The notes under the pieces: generated by a model
Databases searched by the model: none
What the model saw: the letters and a program-made list of their open reading frames with translations, nothing else
What the model was told of the DNA's origin: nothing
Origin: Pogonophryne albipinna
Taxonomy: Eukaryota; Chordata; Actinopteri; Perciformes; Artedidraconidae
Assembly: GCA_028583405.1 (NCBI GenBank)
Contig: CM053244.1
Location: forward strand, 434,001-498,000
Direction of reading: 5' to 3'
DNA: 64,000 nt
Program-made: the position numbers and the translations under genes
Shown: positions 33,504 through 44,195 of the stretch, in pieces
Position numbering within the stretch: position 1 is the stretch's first letter
Layout of the letters: the number at the start of each line of letters is the position of its first letter

Positions 33504-36175
33504 ATAGACTGTATATATAAATGGACGTAGGGTCCGTGACGTCACCCATAGGATTCTGCAGAGTTGCCGTGAAGCCCTTAGTAGGCGGAGTCGGCCACTA
33601 ACGGCTCGACAGTGACGTCAGAGTTCAACTCCCGCCTGTTCCCGCCTGCTCCAAATAAGGGCAAAGAGGCGGAGCCGAGGCGGGACCTGCTGCCACCGAG
33701 CTGGAAGTTCCAGAGCTAGCTGAAGCTACCAAGCTAAGCTAACATGCTCCCCATCTGCACACTGCCGTCGTATTTTACGTTTCTAAGGTAAGCGGACATG
33801 AAACTATTCAGCAAAACTATAAATAATATTCTAAGTTATTGAGTTTTTAGCATAATACTTCAGAATCTTAAAACCCCTTAACGTTTGTATGCAATTGTGC
33901 TAAATTCAACACTGGAATCAAGTAAATATTAATATGTTTGCATGACATTAGTTATTTATATTTTGATATCACTTAATTACACGTTTAATACATTTAAGTC
34001 AAGCTAAGGTACATGTGATGGTAGCTAGTTAGTGCTCTTACTTGTGAGGCCTCCTCCAAACAGCATAATAACCAGACTGTATCATTAAAGCTAAGTACCA
34101 GTTCTAGATCCTTGACTTTAGACAAACATTTCAAAAGACAACATGTATTTAAAGACCAATCTTTATTTGAATGTGCCTCTTAACCTGAGATATTAGTTAT
34201 ACAGTAATAGTATTGACAATCTAAAAAAACTGAGCAACTCAACAGTCAACTTTATGTTTCTTATTGTCTAAAGCATTTATTATTTTCATTTCCCCCCTCT
34301 CATATTCAGTGTGGACGGATTGAGACAGCGTGGTGTCCAGAGAGCTGCTGAGACTTCAGGGAGAAACCTCTGTGTGATGGACGTCCAGTCTGTTGGTGTG
34401 GAGAGGACTGAGGGTCTTTCCTCAGCGAGGAAGACCGGGCCTGATGGAGGAGCCCATGCTGGGCAAAGCTGATACCAACTGCACAGGCCTAGTCTGTCAC
34501 TTTATCTGACTAAATGTGTTTACTTACTTACATTTAATAGGTTTACACCTTCTGTCCATATGTGCTTTTTATTTAAAACATTTGATTAACTTTTGGTTCA
34601 CATTTCAATAAATTGTATTTGCACTCCTTTCGTCCATTATTCTTACTGAAAATGTTAGATTACACATTCACATCTGACTGAAGATTGGCCCCATTTATTT
34701 GTGACGTTGCAAACTCTGCGGTACAAGGCACAAGCGATGTGAAGCTCATAAAGTGAGGCAAATAGAAATAATCAGCTGATGGAGTGTAGATGTGGAAATA
34801 GGTGCATTCGATCAGCTGACTGTGTTTTCACAATAAAAGTAGTTTCTTAGTGAATGTCCTGTACTGGTCTTAAAATCTCATAACATCAGCTTTTAATGTT
34901 CCTCTTGGATGTTCTTCTTGACCCTCAGAGAAGGAGAAAATGTTGTGTCTTTCAGGCATGTCCTTTCCTAACAAAAATTACAGGAAACATAAAACATATT
35001 ATTGCAGAACAAGTGTGTTATTTATGAAAGCAGTGTGTTTGTGTGTTTAGGGGCTGTAGATATCATTATTTTGTAATTGTAATGATTTTTTTTTATTTCA
35101 ACAGTGAGCTACAAAGACGATCAGATTAGGAATGAACAGTATGAAGTTCATCAACATTGAAATATATGTTATTATCAAAATAATATTTAACTGTTATCAA
35201 AACGTAGTGCAACTGTAGAAGCTTGCTCTGTTGTCTCACTGAAAGAATCACTTTTACCACGTTTTTTACAGACAATATTGAGAGATAAATAGTAGCAGTT
35301 CTCACTATGTGTTAAATATCTTTGCCTTCAATACATTAAATTAGAAAGCTGACAAAATCATAGTGCTTGTTAACATCTAAATGTAACTTTTTGCATGGAA
35401 AAAACCCTCAACTTCACTGATGTGTAGGTGATCTAGTATTTAGTATTGTTTAATGGAATGTATATCAGTGTATTAAAGTCAATACTTCATTCATTTAAAC
35501 CAATATCTTTCTTGATTCTTTGTACAGTATGAAAAAAAGAGTCTTTGTACCTGTGCTGAAGTTCACTGCTGTGAGGAGTCCAGTTCTGTCTCTCACTCTC
35601 TGGTCCAGCCTGTCTGCATCACCTGGACACCTTAAACAAACAGATATATATGTAAAGTACCATGTGTACAAACAATATAACTGATTCTCTTCTGTTGAAC
35701 ATGTTGGATTGTGTATTGTCCGAGTCAGGGTCCTTTTTATTTTACTGTAACTTTGGAAGTTGTGTTACCAATGCTTACTGTTTATTTGATACCCATTTGG
35801 TAATACAATTAATAAAAACAACAAGGTTTGGGTTCGTTCTTCAGGTGACTGTGACGTTAACGTGTAAGCTCAATAATGCCAACCATATTGTAATATCTAA
35901 GTAATCATCTTGAAATATGACATTAATAATTGTAATATACACATCTTATTGTGAGGTTGATTTCACATACACTACTTCGACGTTAGCTTGTCTACATACT
36001 TGAGCATAGCCAATTTAAATTAACCTTAGCGATGCATACAGTTCCTACCTAATAAAATATCTCTCTAAGTTACAAGGATGACCTTATTTTATCAACCTCA
36101 AACAGAAGCCGTTTGTTCAACAGTATTATCCCACTTAATGTCTATTTCGTTTTAACCTTTATATATACAGTCTAT
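33504..36175. mobile_element. Segment with inverted ATAGACTGTATATATAAA ends
   Basis: ATAGACTGTATATATAAA at 33504-33521 is found inverted, without mismatch, at 36158-36175. The 2.67-kb interior holds the two-exon non-coding unit below and AT-rich sequence. TATAGACTGTATATAAA-type words are frequent in fish repeats. The inverted ends suggest a mobile unit, but I see no clear target duplication. Confidence 0.55.
33690..34630 (+). ncRNA. Candidate two-exon non-coding transcript unit A
   Basis: Exon 1 ends at 33787 with TCTAAG|GTAAGCGG. Exon 2 starts at 34320 after a pyrimidine-rich tract and CATATTCAG, beginning TGTGGACGGATTGAGACAGC. A polyadenylation signal AATAAA lies at 34607-34612. Exon 2 has no long frame. 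A diverged relative with the same acceptor, exon start, intron placement and polyadenylation signal is at 41690-42480. Conservation of splice and polyadenylation elements between the two copies is the main support. Start and strand of transcription are inferred. Confidence 0.5.
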
Positions 36176-37038
36176 TATTTTAACTTGGAGGCTACGATTA
36201 GCATCGTTAGCACCGATGTAGCTACCACACGCTAACCCAAGCCTTAACATTCATTACGTAGCTGATTAAAATCATTAACACATAAATAAAGCACTCGAAT
36301 TTCACTTACCGCAAAACCGCATTCATGCACCGTCTGTTTTAACCGCAGAGCGAGTCACAATAGTCCGATATATAAGCATGAACAACAAACAACCACGGCC
36401 GGCTTCAAGTTGTGTTTACTGGATGAGCTGAGCAGGCAGAGTCCCTGTAGCTTCACGGAGCAGCTAGCAGAGAGACAAGAAGCTAGCAGCAACAGTCACT
36501 TGACAGAGCCGTCACTCAATGTGACCACGCCCTAATGTATGCAAAAACGTTAAGACCTAATATAAATAAAAGGGTCGTGTTAGAAAACAATTCACTCACA
36601 GATCCATAATCATGAAGGTGGAATCTAACTATATCGATAATAAAAATGTATGGAGCCAGGGGTAGAAACATGTTTTTTTCTGCTGTAAAGTTGGGTATTT
36701 TAACATGGGGGTCTATGTAAATTGCTCCTTTCTGCAGCCATCGCCTATCGGCCAATATATGAACTGCAGTGTGTGGCACTTCCGTATTGGCGTCCCGGCT
36801 GTTCCCCAGAGTTTGCCCCTTGGTTCAGACTCAAGTCATGTGTGTGATGCCACATTCAGGACATTCAGTGTCCTTTTTAACAGAAGACCGTAGCTAGAAG
36901 CTGCAGCTAGACTGCAGAAGTATTAGTGTTTTGTTTTTGAGGATGGAAACATGTCACACACAGATATAGGGAGGCTAAACCTATACAATTGATTAATTAT
37001 GGTTTATAACTTAATGTCAAGACGAAGAAGAAGAAAAT

Positions 37039-37293
37039 ATGGCTGCACTGTTCAGTGTCAATCCTGTGGAGATGGAGGTTATAAATCTCGAAAATAATGT
37101 TCAGCTGAAGTCTCAGCAAAACTTACAACATTTCTGGAGCCTTGTAGACCCAGAAAACTATAAGAACATTCACCAAGCAGCACTGAAAATGTCTGCTTTA
37201 TTTGGCTCTACAGACCTTTGTGAAGCAGCTTTTTCTGTCATGAAATCTAAATACAGAACAAGACCGACTGATGAACATGTAAATGACTATTAG
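37039..37293 (+). pseudogene. hAT-C transposase C-terminus
   Basis: 84 residues. FWSLVDPENYKNIHQAALKM, then STDLCEAAFSVMKSKYRTRP and TDEHVNDY. This matches the hAT dimerisation region of the GTF2IRD2/ZBED5-like transposase group, in which CEAAFSxMK-SKxRxxLTDEH is the usual ending. The N-terminal parts are absent from this copy. The mirror-image situation is found at 45942-46380. Confidence 0.75.
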
Positions 37294-38166
37294 AGTGAAC
37301 CTAAGTGGGTACACTCCAGTATACACCTCTATGGTGGACTCCATGCAGCGCCAGTCATCTCACTAACTGTAAAAAAGAGTGAATGCACTTATTTTACACA
37401 TGCTATAAGATGCTTGCAAGGTGGTGATTAAGGCAATGTATTTACTATGTTGTCCATATTAATATGTGAGAAATTGTCGTTTTCTTGGACCTTGATGTGA
37501 AGTTAAGATTTTAGATAATCTTTAGGTATTGCAATTTCACACAAAAGTAGCTTAATTCAACTGATGAGTGCTATGTGAATAAATGTAAGCGATGCGATGC
37601 AAGTAGCTCTTGGCCACTTTCATTTTTTCAAAGTAGCTCTCAGGTGGAGAAAGGTTGGAGACCCCTGGTTTAGAGTGATCAAGAAAAGGTTCATTGAAAA
37701 GTATTAGACAACAAGAACACATTTATTGCTGACATTTTAATAGTTTATTGTACTTTTATTTAAAAATCTGTTTGATATTTATATTAAATTATATTTATAA
37801 ATATAATGTATTACATATATAAAACAAATTACATTTCTGAAAACAGGTAATTGACATGGGAATATTAAAATAACAAATATTGTTAGAGTTATGTGATCAA
37901 ATAGTGTTGGAATAAAAGAGATAGAATTGTGTTTGAATGAAGTGATCAAATTGGGTTGGAGTAAAATGATGAAAGTGTTTAATTTACTTGATTGAAACAC
38001 ATTTCAATAACTTTGAATCAACACAAAGTACTTGCGTTGATTGGACATAAATCGTTTGTGTTGATTTAAAACAATTCTATAGGTTGCTGCCAAAGCAAAC
38101 TATTTGTGTGCAACCAATGTCCACAATTGAATTGAGTAAATCCAATGTGTTCTTTTTTTCAGTGTA

Positions 38167-38262
38167 GTTTTGATGTCTTCAGTATTAATCTACAAAGTAG
38201 AAAGAAAAATAAATAAACAAAAACCATTGAATGAGAAGGTGTGCCCAAACGTTTGACTGGTA
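38167..38262 (-). mobile_element. Tc1-like terminus, right half
   Basis: GTTTTGATGTCTTCAGTATT, then AATGAGAAGGTGTGCCCAAA and TTTGACTGGTACTGTA. The outer end reads TACAGTACCAGTCAAAC on the minus strand, a terminus well known from Tc1/mariner-related vertebrate repeats. It pairs with 29820-29871. Confidence 0.75.
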
Positions 38263-38273
38263 CTGTATATAGC

Positions 38274-38360
38274 AGGGGTCTGCAACAGGCGGCCCACGGG
38301 CCATTGGTGGCCCGCCAGCAATAATATTTGGCCCGGAAAATTATTTTGAAAAAACCGACA
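38274..38360. mobile_element. hAT-type terminus fragment
   Basis: CAGGGGTCTGCAACAGGCGG followed by CCCACGGGCC and GGTGGCCCGCC, a terminus style shared by several hAT families. No opposite end was found. Confidence 0.5.
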
Positions 38361-38590
38361 GTCGCACATATAGGCTATAATGTCCGAATAGAGAATCTAC
38401 CTACACCTGAAGAATGCTTATTGTACTTTTATCCATGCACAGGCACAATCTGGCAGTGGGGTGCACTGACGCTGATAGTGGATCAATACGTAGGTGGACA
38501 GCGCGTGGTGCCAACATGCGGTTTGTGGTTTGAAAAAAATAACACCATGTCAATAAGTAATTCAAACGTAATGTTTACTTATATGCAGTG
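38361..38590. other. Non-coding repeat debris
   Basis: No gene or clear boundary seen between two transposon-like termini. Confidence 0.4.
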
Positions 38591-38592
38591 TT

Positions 38593-40200
38593 TGGAATGG
38601 GCGTGAGCCAGGGGGAGCTTGGCTCCCATAAAGAGGGGGGGAGCTCCACTGAAGGCCGATTTTGAGATAAATAGGGGTAGCCCAAAAAAATCGTGCATAT
38701 TTGTGTCACACAGATTAGAAATGTTGAGTTTCTGTAAATAAAAGTTCTTGAAATAAATAAGTCATTGTTCATTACAGTTTCTGAATATTTGTTTTATATT
38801 TGTGAATATTTCTGGGTGTTGCCATCTGTAAGTGGCGGCGCTGGATTCTTTGCGCTACTTACGTTGCTATGGTTACGGTGGCGATGCCGGCGTGGTATTT
38901 GAAATGTTCATATTGATATTTTTTTAACTCTGGCTTTGTAATACAAAATATGGCGAAACGAAAAGAGCCAAGCCTCGCAGCTTTTGGATTCACAAGCAAA
39001 GAAGCGAAGGAGTCTAAAAATGACAACGTGAACCAGACCCGGCGTCATGGGCGGGCCCCATGGGGCCGGGCCCGCCCATCCAGGATTTGGGCCCGCTGTT
39101 TTAATCAGGGCTGAATACCACATTTGTATTGTTTTATTATTATGTTTATTGTTGTTATTTGTAGGGCTTTGTCCTAATATTTATTTTTGCATTAGTTTAA
39201 TATCATTTTTTTATTCTGAATGAAAGGCTGCGCGCAAGACTGGTTTTTCGCTGGGTTGAGTCGTGTGGGTTTTTGAGTGAGATGCGGCACAGCAGCCTGT
39301 CAGTTAGTTTACTCTTGCTAGTGGTTCACGAAAGGAATATGGCAACTCAGCGCCAGATGCAGGCACATTAGAAGAAACCAGTTAGGCCTACGTTACCAAC
39401 GAGCAAGCAAGTCAGCTGGCAATCAATTATATTTTGAAGAGAAATGTACTCTCAAGCCGGCTCTCTCACAAACTCCTGCTCTGTGCGCAAGCAGACCGCT
39501 GCACAGGCTCTCTGCCTCGCTCAATCTCTCTCTCTCTCCATCGCTCAACCTCACTCCACCTCTCCACCCTGTGTGCGCTCAAGTTTGCCTGCGTGCTTGC
39601 CCAAGTTGGCACAGCGTTACAAATGTGCCACAAAACCAACCAATGGATACATAAGACCGTCAACAGCCTTATGGCAACCTAAAACCCCTCTCTTTCAACA
39701 ATTCACGAGCGCCTCCCTCCCCCCCCCCATTGACAAATCGCGAGCATCCAACAGCCCCCCCCCCCCCCCGTTGACAATTCAGATTTCCCGGGAAATGTAA
39801 GTGTCGTGGTGGGCCCGCCCTGGTAAATCAAATGCTCGCCCAGAGATGTATGTCTGCCGCCGGGTCTGACGTGAACGGAACAACTTTTAGTTGGCCGGCT
39901 GTAAGCGGCGTTAGGGTCGAGTTTGACAGCTCCACACCGAGGGAGAGGCCTGCCGATAAGGAGCCTGAAGAGGCATCAACAACGGCCACAGCCGCCGGCG
40001 CCACCTGCACTAGCGAACCTGACGATGCCCATGACCTGTCTTTTTACTGGACACAGAAAAGATGGAGTGAGTGGAATGAAAGGTATCCATGGCTTTTCAT
40101 AACAAATTAAAAATGTGGATGTGAGATTTGCAAAGAGGCAAAAAGTATATTGATCTCCCTGCCGCTCGCAGAAAAATCCACCGGCGTGCACCAAAATAAA
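38593..40200 (+). mobile_element. Decayed hAT-like element with split N-terminal transposase
   Basis: Starts near CCAGGGGGAGCTTGGCTCCC. At 38950 a frame starts MAKRKEPSLAAFGFTSKEAK, resembling the start of TTF-type finger transposases. After an insertion (about 39043-39825) protein-like sequence resumes near 39960 and contains DLSFYWTQKRWSEWNERYPW, then, past a stop at 40108-40110, CGCEICKEAK. W-x3-W...P-W followed by C-x2-C fits a TTF-type zinc finger as in ZMYM-like hAT proteins. Ends and target duplication were not identified. Confidence 0.5.
39043..39825. mobile_element. Insertion with GGGCGGGCCC / GGGCCCGCCC ends
   Basis: It begins ATGGGCGGGCCCCATGGGGC and ends GTGGTGGGCCCGCCCTGG; the GGGCGGGCCC-type words are inverted at the two ends. 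It separates the two transposase fragments of the surrounding element. It includes poly-C runs (39720-39727, 39757-39769) and no coding region. Confidence 0.5.
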
Positions 40201-40214
40201 TAGGGCTCCCCCAA

Positions 40215-40937
40215 TAGAGAACCGCAGGGACGCATCCTAAAACCCGGAAGTAAGTTAGCATTTTTACCACGTCCGGTTCCTTCGACAAAAAGCAATGCAA
40301 TTTCTCCATAGGATTTTGGAAAATATCTTGAAATATGGTCTGTGTTTGACACAAATTGAAGAGACTGATCACGTTTTGTTCTACGACATTCAATACATCA
40401 GCAGTGACCCCGCTGGTGATTTTTGAAGAGTTTACGTGTCTGAAAAACGATGGTTGTTAACAAGTGGCTGAATCGGACTACAGAAGTTGTCCAGGCCGTT
40501 TTACGTCATTACACCGAACACGTAAAACACTCCCGCTAAGTTTGTTTGCCCTGTTCTGCTTGAAAGCAAGTACCTGCCTCCTGCAAACTGTTCAAACAAA
40601 CACTTCAACTTGTACCATTTACAATCTGTATGTTTGAATATGGATCTTAAGTTGGCATGACGTTGAAGCAGCGACCCTGCTGTAGTTCGTTTATAGCATA
40701 ACGTTAGCATTTTGCTTCTTGCGACTAGATTTATGATTCGAAAATTATAAAAGTAGGGTAGACATGTGGATATTATCCGACTGAACAAAACGTGATCCGT
40801 CTCTTAAATGTGTGTCAACCACAGACCTTATTTCCAGCTATTTTCCAAAATCCTATGGAGAAATTGCATTGGTTTTTGACGAAGGAACCGGAAGGAGTTT
40901 ACTTCCGGGTTTTAGGACGCGTCACTGCGGTTCTCTA
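40215..40937. mobile_element. Long-TIR MITE (~0.72 kb)
   Basis: Left arm 40215-40382 and right arm 40783-40937 are inverted copies. Both begin TAGAGAACCGCAG and share CCTAAAACCCGGAAGTAA, CCGGTTCCTTCG, TGCAATTTCTCCATAGGATT and TTTGGAAAATA. The left arm has about 13 bp extra. The middle is unrelated and non-coding. A possible TA or longer duplication is not clear. Confidence 0.85.
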
Positions 40938-40940
40938 TAG

Positions 40941-41337
40941 CAAATGGGTTATTCGAACACTGCTTATATGCTGGGGTAGGCTACAGCCATATAAGAAATG
41001 ACTTAGTCCCACCTTAGCCCCACCATGAAAAATGATGTTAAAGTAAGCAAATTCAATTAAATAATAAGCAAAATGCTAAATGTTGAGAACACGGCTTGCG
41101 AAAATATACGGGTCGTGTCCACAACACACAAACTGATCCTGCTGTAACAACAAGTGCACGTTACTGATGCATTATGGTTGAGACCATTCAGGGTTATGCT
41201 AGAAGAGGGGTGCAAGGAATAGTCTAAGTAGTGGGGGAGTTTTATACACTAAAGGTGTGAAAATTCTCTGGCGTTGTAATATCAGCGCAGCCGCGGTCAG
41301 ATCAAAATGCCTCCGAATGCAATTTGAATAGAGCCAG
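40941..41337. other. Non-coding interval
   Basis: No gene or repeat structure recognised. Confidence 0.5.
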
Positions 41338-41437
41338 GGTTGGGAGGGTTACTTTGTAAATGTAATCAGTTACTGATTACTGAATACATGGCTTTGAAAG
41401 TAATCCGAATACAGTTACAGTTACGTGTCTTAACTAC
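41338..41437. mobile_element. hAT-like terminus fragment
   Basis: GTTGGGAGGGTTACTTTGTA, then ATCAGTTACTGATTACTGAA. This TTGGGAGGGTTACTTT style is common at fish hAT-type ends. No partner end seen. Confidence 0.4.
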
Positions 41438-41689
41438 ATTTGTGTAATCATGTAAACTATAAATCTTTTTTCTTTGTTTTAACATAGGTTTTTGTTTGCA
41501 GTTCTTGTTTCTTCTTTCTCAATGATCAGACTTTTGCTCTCGCTGCAGCTTTCTCTTTTGCGCTCCCTCATTTTTTGTTTGAGATTCTGACACAAACCTC
41601 CCAGGTGGGCGGGACTTTCAGGGGTGCGTCCCCATTGGTTACTCAGTTTTTGAGTGACAGCCCAGTCCTCCAGGGATTGTACAGTGCAG

Positions 41690-42480
41690 GCAGCTGCGGT
41701 GCGGTAGCTAGCTGAGCGTGGACAGAAGACCCCCAGAAGAACCAGCATTTCAATTATTATAATACTACAAGTGAAAATATATGTAAGTATTGATCATTTG
41801 TGTTGTTTGTGCTATACGGTCTGTTTCTTTATTGTGTTAAGTGAGAAGTAAAGCTGTGCTATGAAAGTTAGCTTGTGCTACCTTTAGATCCATAACAATG
41901 CAAGCTAAGTAGCCTAACAGTTAGCTACATAGCTAGCAGTGAGTGAGCGTTCAGACACCGACGCACACACTCAAACGGACTTGTGTGTCTGACTCTACCA
42001 ACAGGCTTTAGATATCCAAGTATAAGCCATGATAGCTTATTTTATTAACACGCAAATTTGATATGAAAATCAATGGAGGCTGAGTTAACTTTGTAGGAAA
42101 ACCTACCGTCCATGAGCTGTGTTTTATTTGTTAACTTCATATTTTTCATTTCCTAAAACATTTATTTTCCTCTCATATTAACAGTGTGGATCATTGAGAC
42201 AGCGTGGCATCCAGAGTCTTATCCCGTTTTCCCACTTCCTCTGAGGGGACAGCACGGAGGGGGGGAATGAAGAGAGACCTGCACCATCTTCATCCACGCT
42301 GGCATTACTGTTATCACTGGCTCAGTGTCATTTCATTTGACCAAATGTCTTTACATAATACATTTAATAGATTTTATTATTATCCACCTTTTTGTTTTAT
42401 GTCCTTTTATTTAAAACATTCTTTGAGACTTCATCTTCTGGTTCAAATTTCAATAAATGTAATTTGTATAATCACTCGTT
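41690..42480 (+). ncRNA. Candidate two-exon non-coding transcript unit B
   Basis: Exon 1 ends at 41782 (ATATAT|GTAAGTATTG). Exon 2 starts at 42185 after CTCATATTAACAG with TGTGGATCATTGAGACAGCG. AATAAA lies at 42452-42457. It shares with unit A the acceptor region, the exon-2 start, words such as CATTTAATAG and TTTATTTAAAACATT, and the polyadenylation signal; exon 1 is different. No long frame in exon 2. Confidence 0.5.
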
Positions 42481-42914
42481 TGTCTTTATTCTACATGAAA
42501 ATGTTAGAGATTCCATTCAAATCTGTTGATTATTCAGATCTTCCTCAGGCTAGGAATAGTATGTTGAATTGTTTATGCTAAATGTATATCATTTTCTCAC
42601 AGGATATAGAATGAAACAACACCAGTTTTATGCATTGTGTATGAATGCTTCAGCTCTTCAGACCAACATAGTAAGATGTGAGCATGTTCCTAATTGTGTT
42701 GGTATGCAGCCTAGGTCTGCTCTGTTTAATAAAGCAAATCTGCCACTTTTATATTGCAGAATTTGTTCAATTAAAGCAGTCTTTAATTGTTTGTCCTAAA
42801 CATAGCAATATATGCTTTTGAAATGTAACATGTCTTTGAAAAATAATAGTATACAGTTTATATTGTGTATCACCTTTAGCTTAAAAATACATAGATGTGT
42901 TTTTTTAATCTATG

Positions 42915-43020
42915 AAATAAATAGACAGACACTTCATCAATCCCAAATTGGGAAATTATTTAACAGCAGCAGTGTGTTCAGGTATTAAAATATTTAAAGT
43001 TGGAATAAAGTATGAACTAC
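42915..43020 (-). mobile_element. LINE 3'-end fragment
   Basis: On the minus strand this reads AATTTCCCAATTTGGGATTG, then ATGAAGTGTCTGTCTATTTA, the 3'-tail style of Rex1/CR1-like fish LINEs. No coding part. Confidence 0.6.
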
Positions 43021-43390
43021 ACATCACAAGTATAATGCACTGCAATCCATAAGATAAGTCCGATATGTTCATGAAAAACCCCCCAGGAGACACCAACACT
43101 AACGTGGCCGAGTGGACTCCGGAGTTTGCTGCATGAGTTGCACTGTATGATCTGTGGTGTAGTGGGCTGTCACTCAAAAGCTGAGTAGCCAATGGGGACA
43201 CACCCCTGAAAGTCCCGCCCACCTGGGATGTTTGTGTCAAAATCTCAAACAAAAAATGAGGGAGCGCAAACGAGAGAGCTGCAGCGACAGCAAAAGTCTG
43301 ATCATCGAGAAAGAAGAAACAAGAACTGCAAACAAAAAGATATGTTAAAACAAAGAAAAAAGACTTATAGTCTACATGATTACACAAATG

Positions 43391-44106
43391 ATTTGTTTGC
43401 AACTTATATTTTTGAAATGTATTTTATTTTGCTTGACTTAGTTTTTTTTCTCCTTTTAAACTCATAGTTTTGCTTTATTCTGAGAAAGTGTTGCTTTATC
43501 TTTATGATACAAAACTAATCCCATATATTTTTGGTGTACAGGAGACACAAAAAGCAAGAGAAAACTGAACGTGTTTTTACTGTTTTAATGGCTTATCAAG
43601 AGCACAATTGAAACATAACATCTGAAACGATGTAACAACATAATCAACTTTTTGGGGATGCAGCTTGGGATGTGAGGAGTGAGGGACACGGCTTAGAACG
43701 GGCGTGTCGCCTTCTGTCCTGCCAGTCATGGCCGTATCTACCATTGAGGTCACCGAGGTCCGGACCTCGGTAATATTTTTCGAGCTGTGTTTACAAAACT
43801 TGTGAAATAAGTGCACTAAACGGGGTTCTTTGTAGTACTTTCATTTACTGACGATGGGGGCGCTGCATAACTACGTATTCTCGATTAAAGCAAACAGAAG
43901 AAGACGACATGTATCAACAAACCTCCGCAGCCCGGACTTGTACCGGAGCAGCGGAGGAGTGATGAGGTATCTAGAGATCTGAGTCCAGTGGGCTGCTTGT
44001 GTTTCTGTTAATCAGGACATCATATGACCAGCAGATCCTGTGTGAACGCTCTACGTTAGTCAGTGGACGTCCGACAACATGCACACTAACTGCTATTGCA
44101 GCTATA
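43391..44106. other. Non-coding interval with a perfect 20-bp palindrome
   Basis: No gene seen. The palindrome at 43752-43771 (ACCGAGGTCCGGACCTCGGT) lies in a stretch that resembles a transposon terminus, but no partner was found. Confidence 0.5.
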
Positions 44107-44195
44107 GTATAGGCCAGGGGTGCCCAACCTTTTTTGAACCGAGAGCTACTTTTAAAGTTGCCAGTCTGCCGAGATCTACCAGTCCAAATATGCGG

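Larger units (their letters stand above)
32754..37667 (+). mobile_element. hAT-C copy 1 with perfect 8-bp duplication
   Basis: The left end is CAGGGGTCTCCAACACGTCG; the right end, reverse-complemented, is CAGGGGTCTCCAACCTTTCT. The target duplication is GTTTAGAG at 32746-32753 and 37668-37675. The left terminus also carries TCGATCGCGAGCTACCGG, shared with the right end of hAT-C copy 2 at 46625. The only transposase remnant is the C-terminus at 37039-37293. Most of the interior is foreign, including 33504-36175. Confidence 0.92.
29872..38164. mobile_element. CACTG-ended (CACTA/EnSpm-like) element split by a hAT
   Basis: The left end is CACTGAAAAAAGGGGG; the right end, reverse-complemented, is CACTGAAAAAAAGAACAC. 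That is 11 bp of perfect inverted repeat, with further similarity inside (TTGGATTTA near both ends). It is flanked by TA on both sides (29870-29871, 38165-38166). The two flanks join into continuous Tc1-like sequence. CACTR termini and a 2-3-bp duplication fit the CACTA group. Its own DNA is 29872-32745 and 37676-38164. It contains a splice-like exon series and a C2H2 fragment. Confidence 0.75.
41438..43390. repeat. Long inverted repeat, ~260-bp arms
   Basis: Left arm 41438-41693 and right arm 43129-43390 are inverted copies at high identity by eye. Shared words include GTTTTAACATA, TTGCAGTTCTTGTTTCTTC, GCGCTCCCTCATTTTTTGTT, CAGGTGGGCGGGACTTTCAG and TGAGTGACAGCCCA. The 1.4-kb loop holds transcript unit B. 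It may be a mobile element with long terminal inverted repeats, or a foldback. The ends were not resolved to the base. Confidence 0.85.

Noticed and set aside
42956..43402. 148-residue minus-strand frame
   Set aside because: Covers the right arm of the inverted repeat; its hydrophobic look comes from T-rich sequence.
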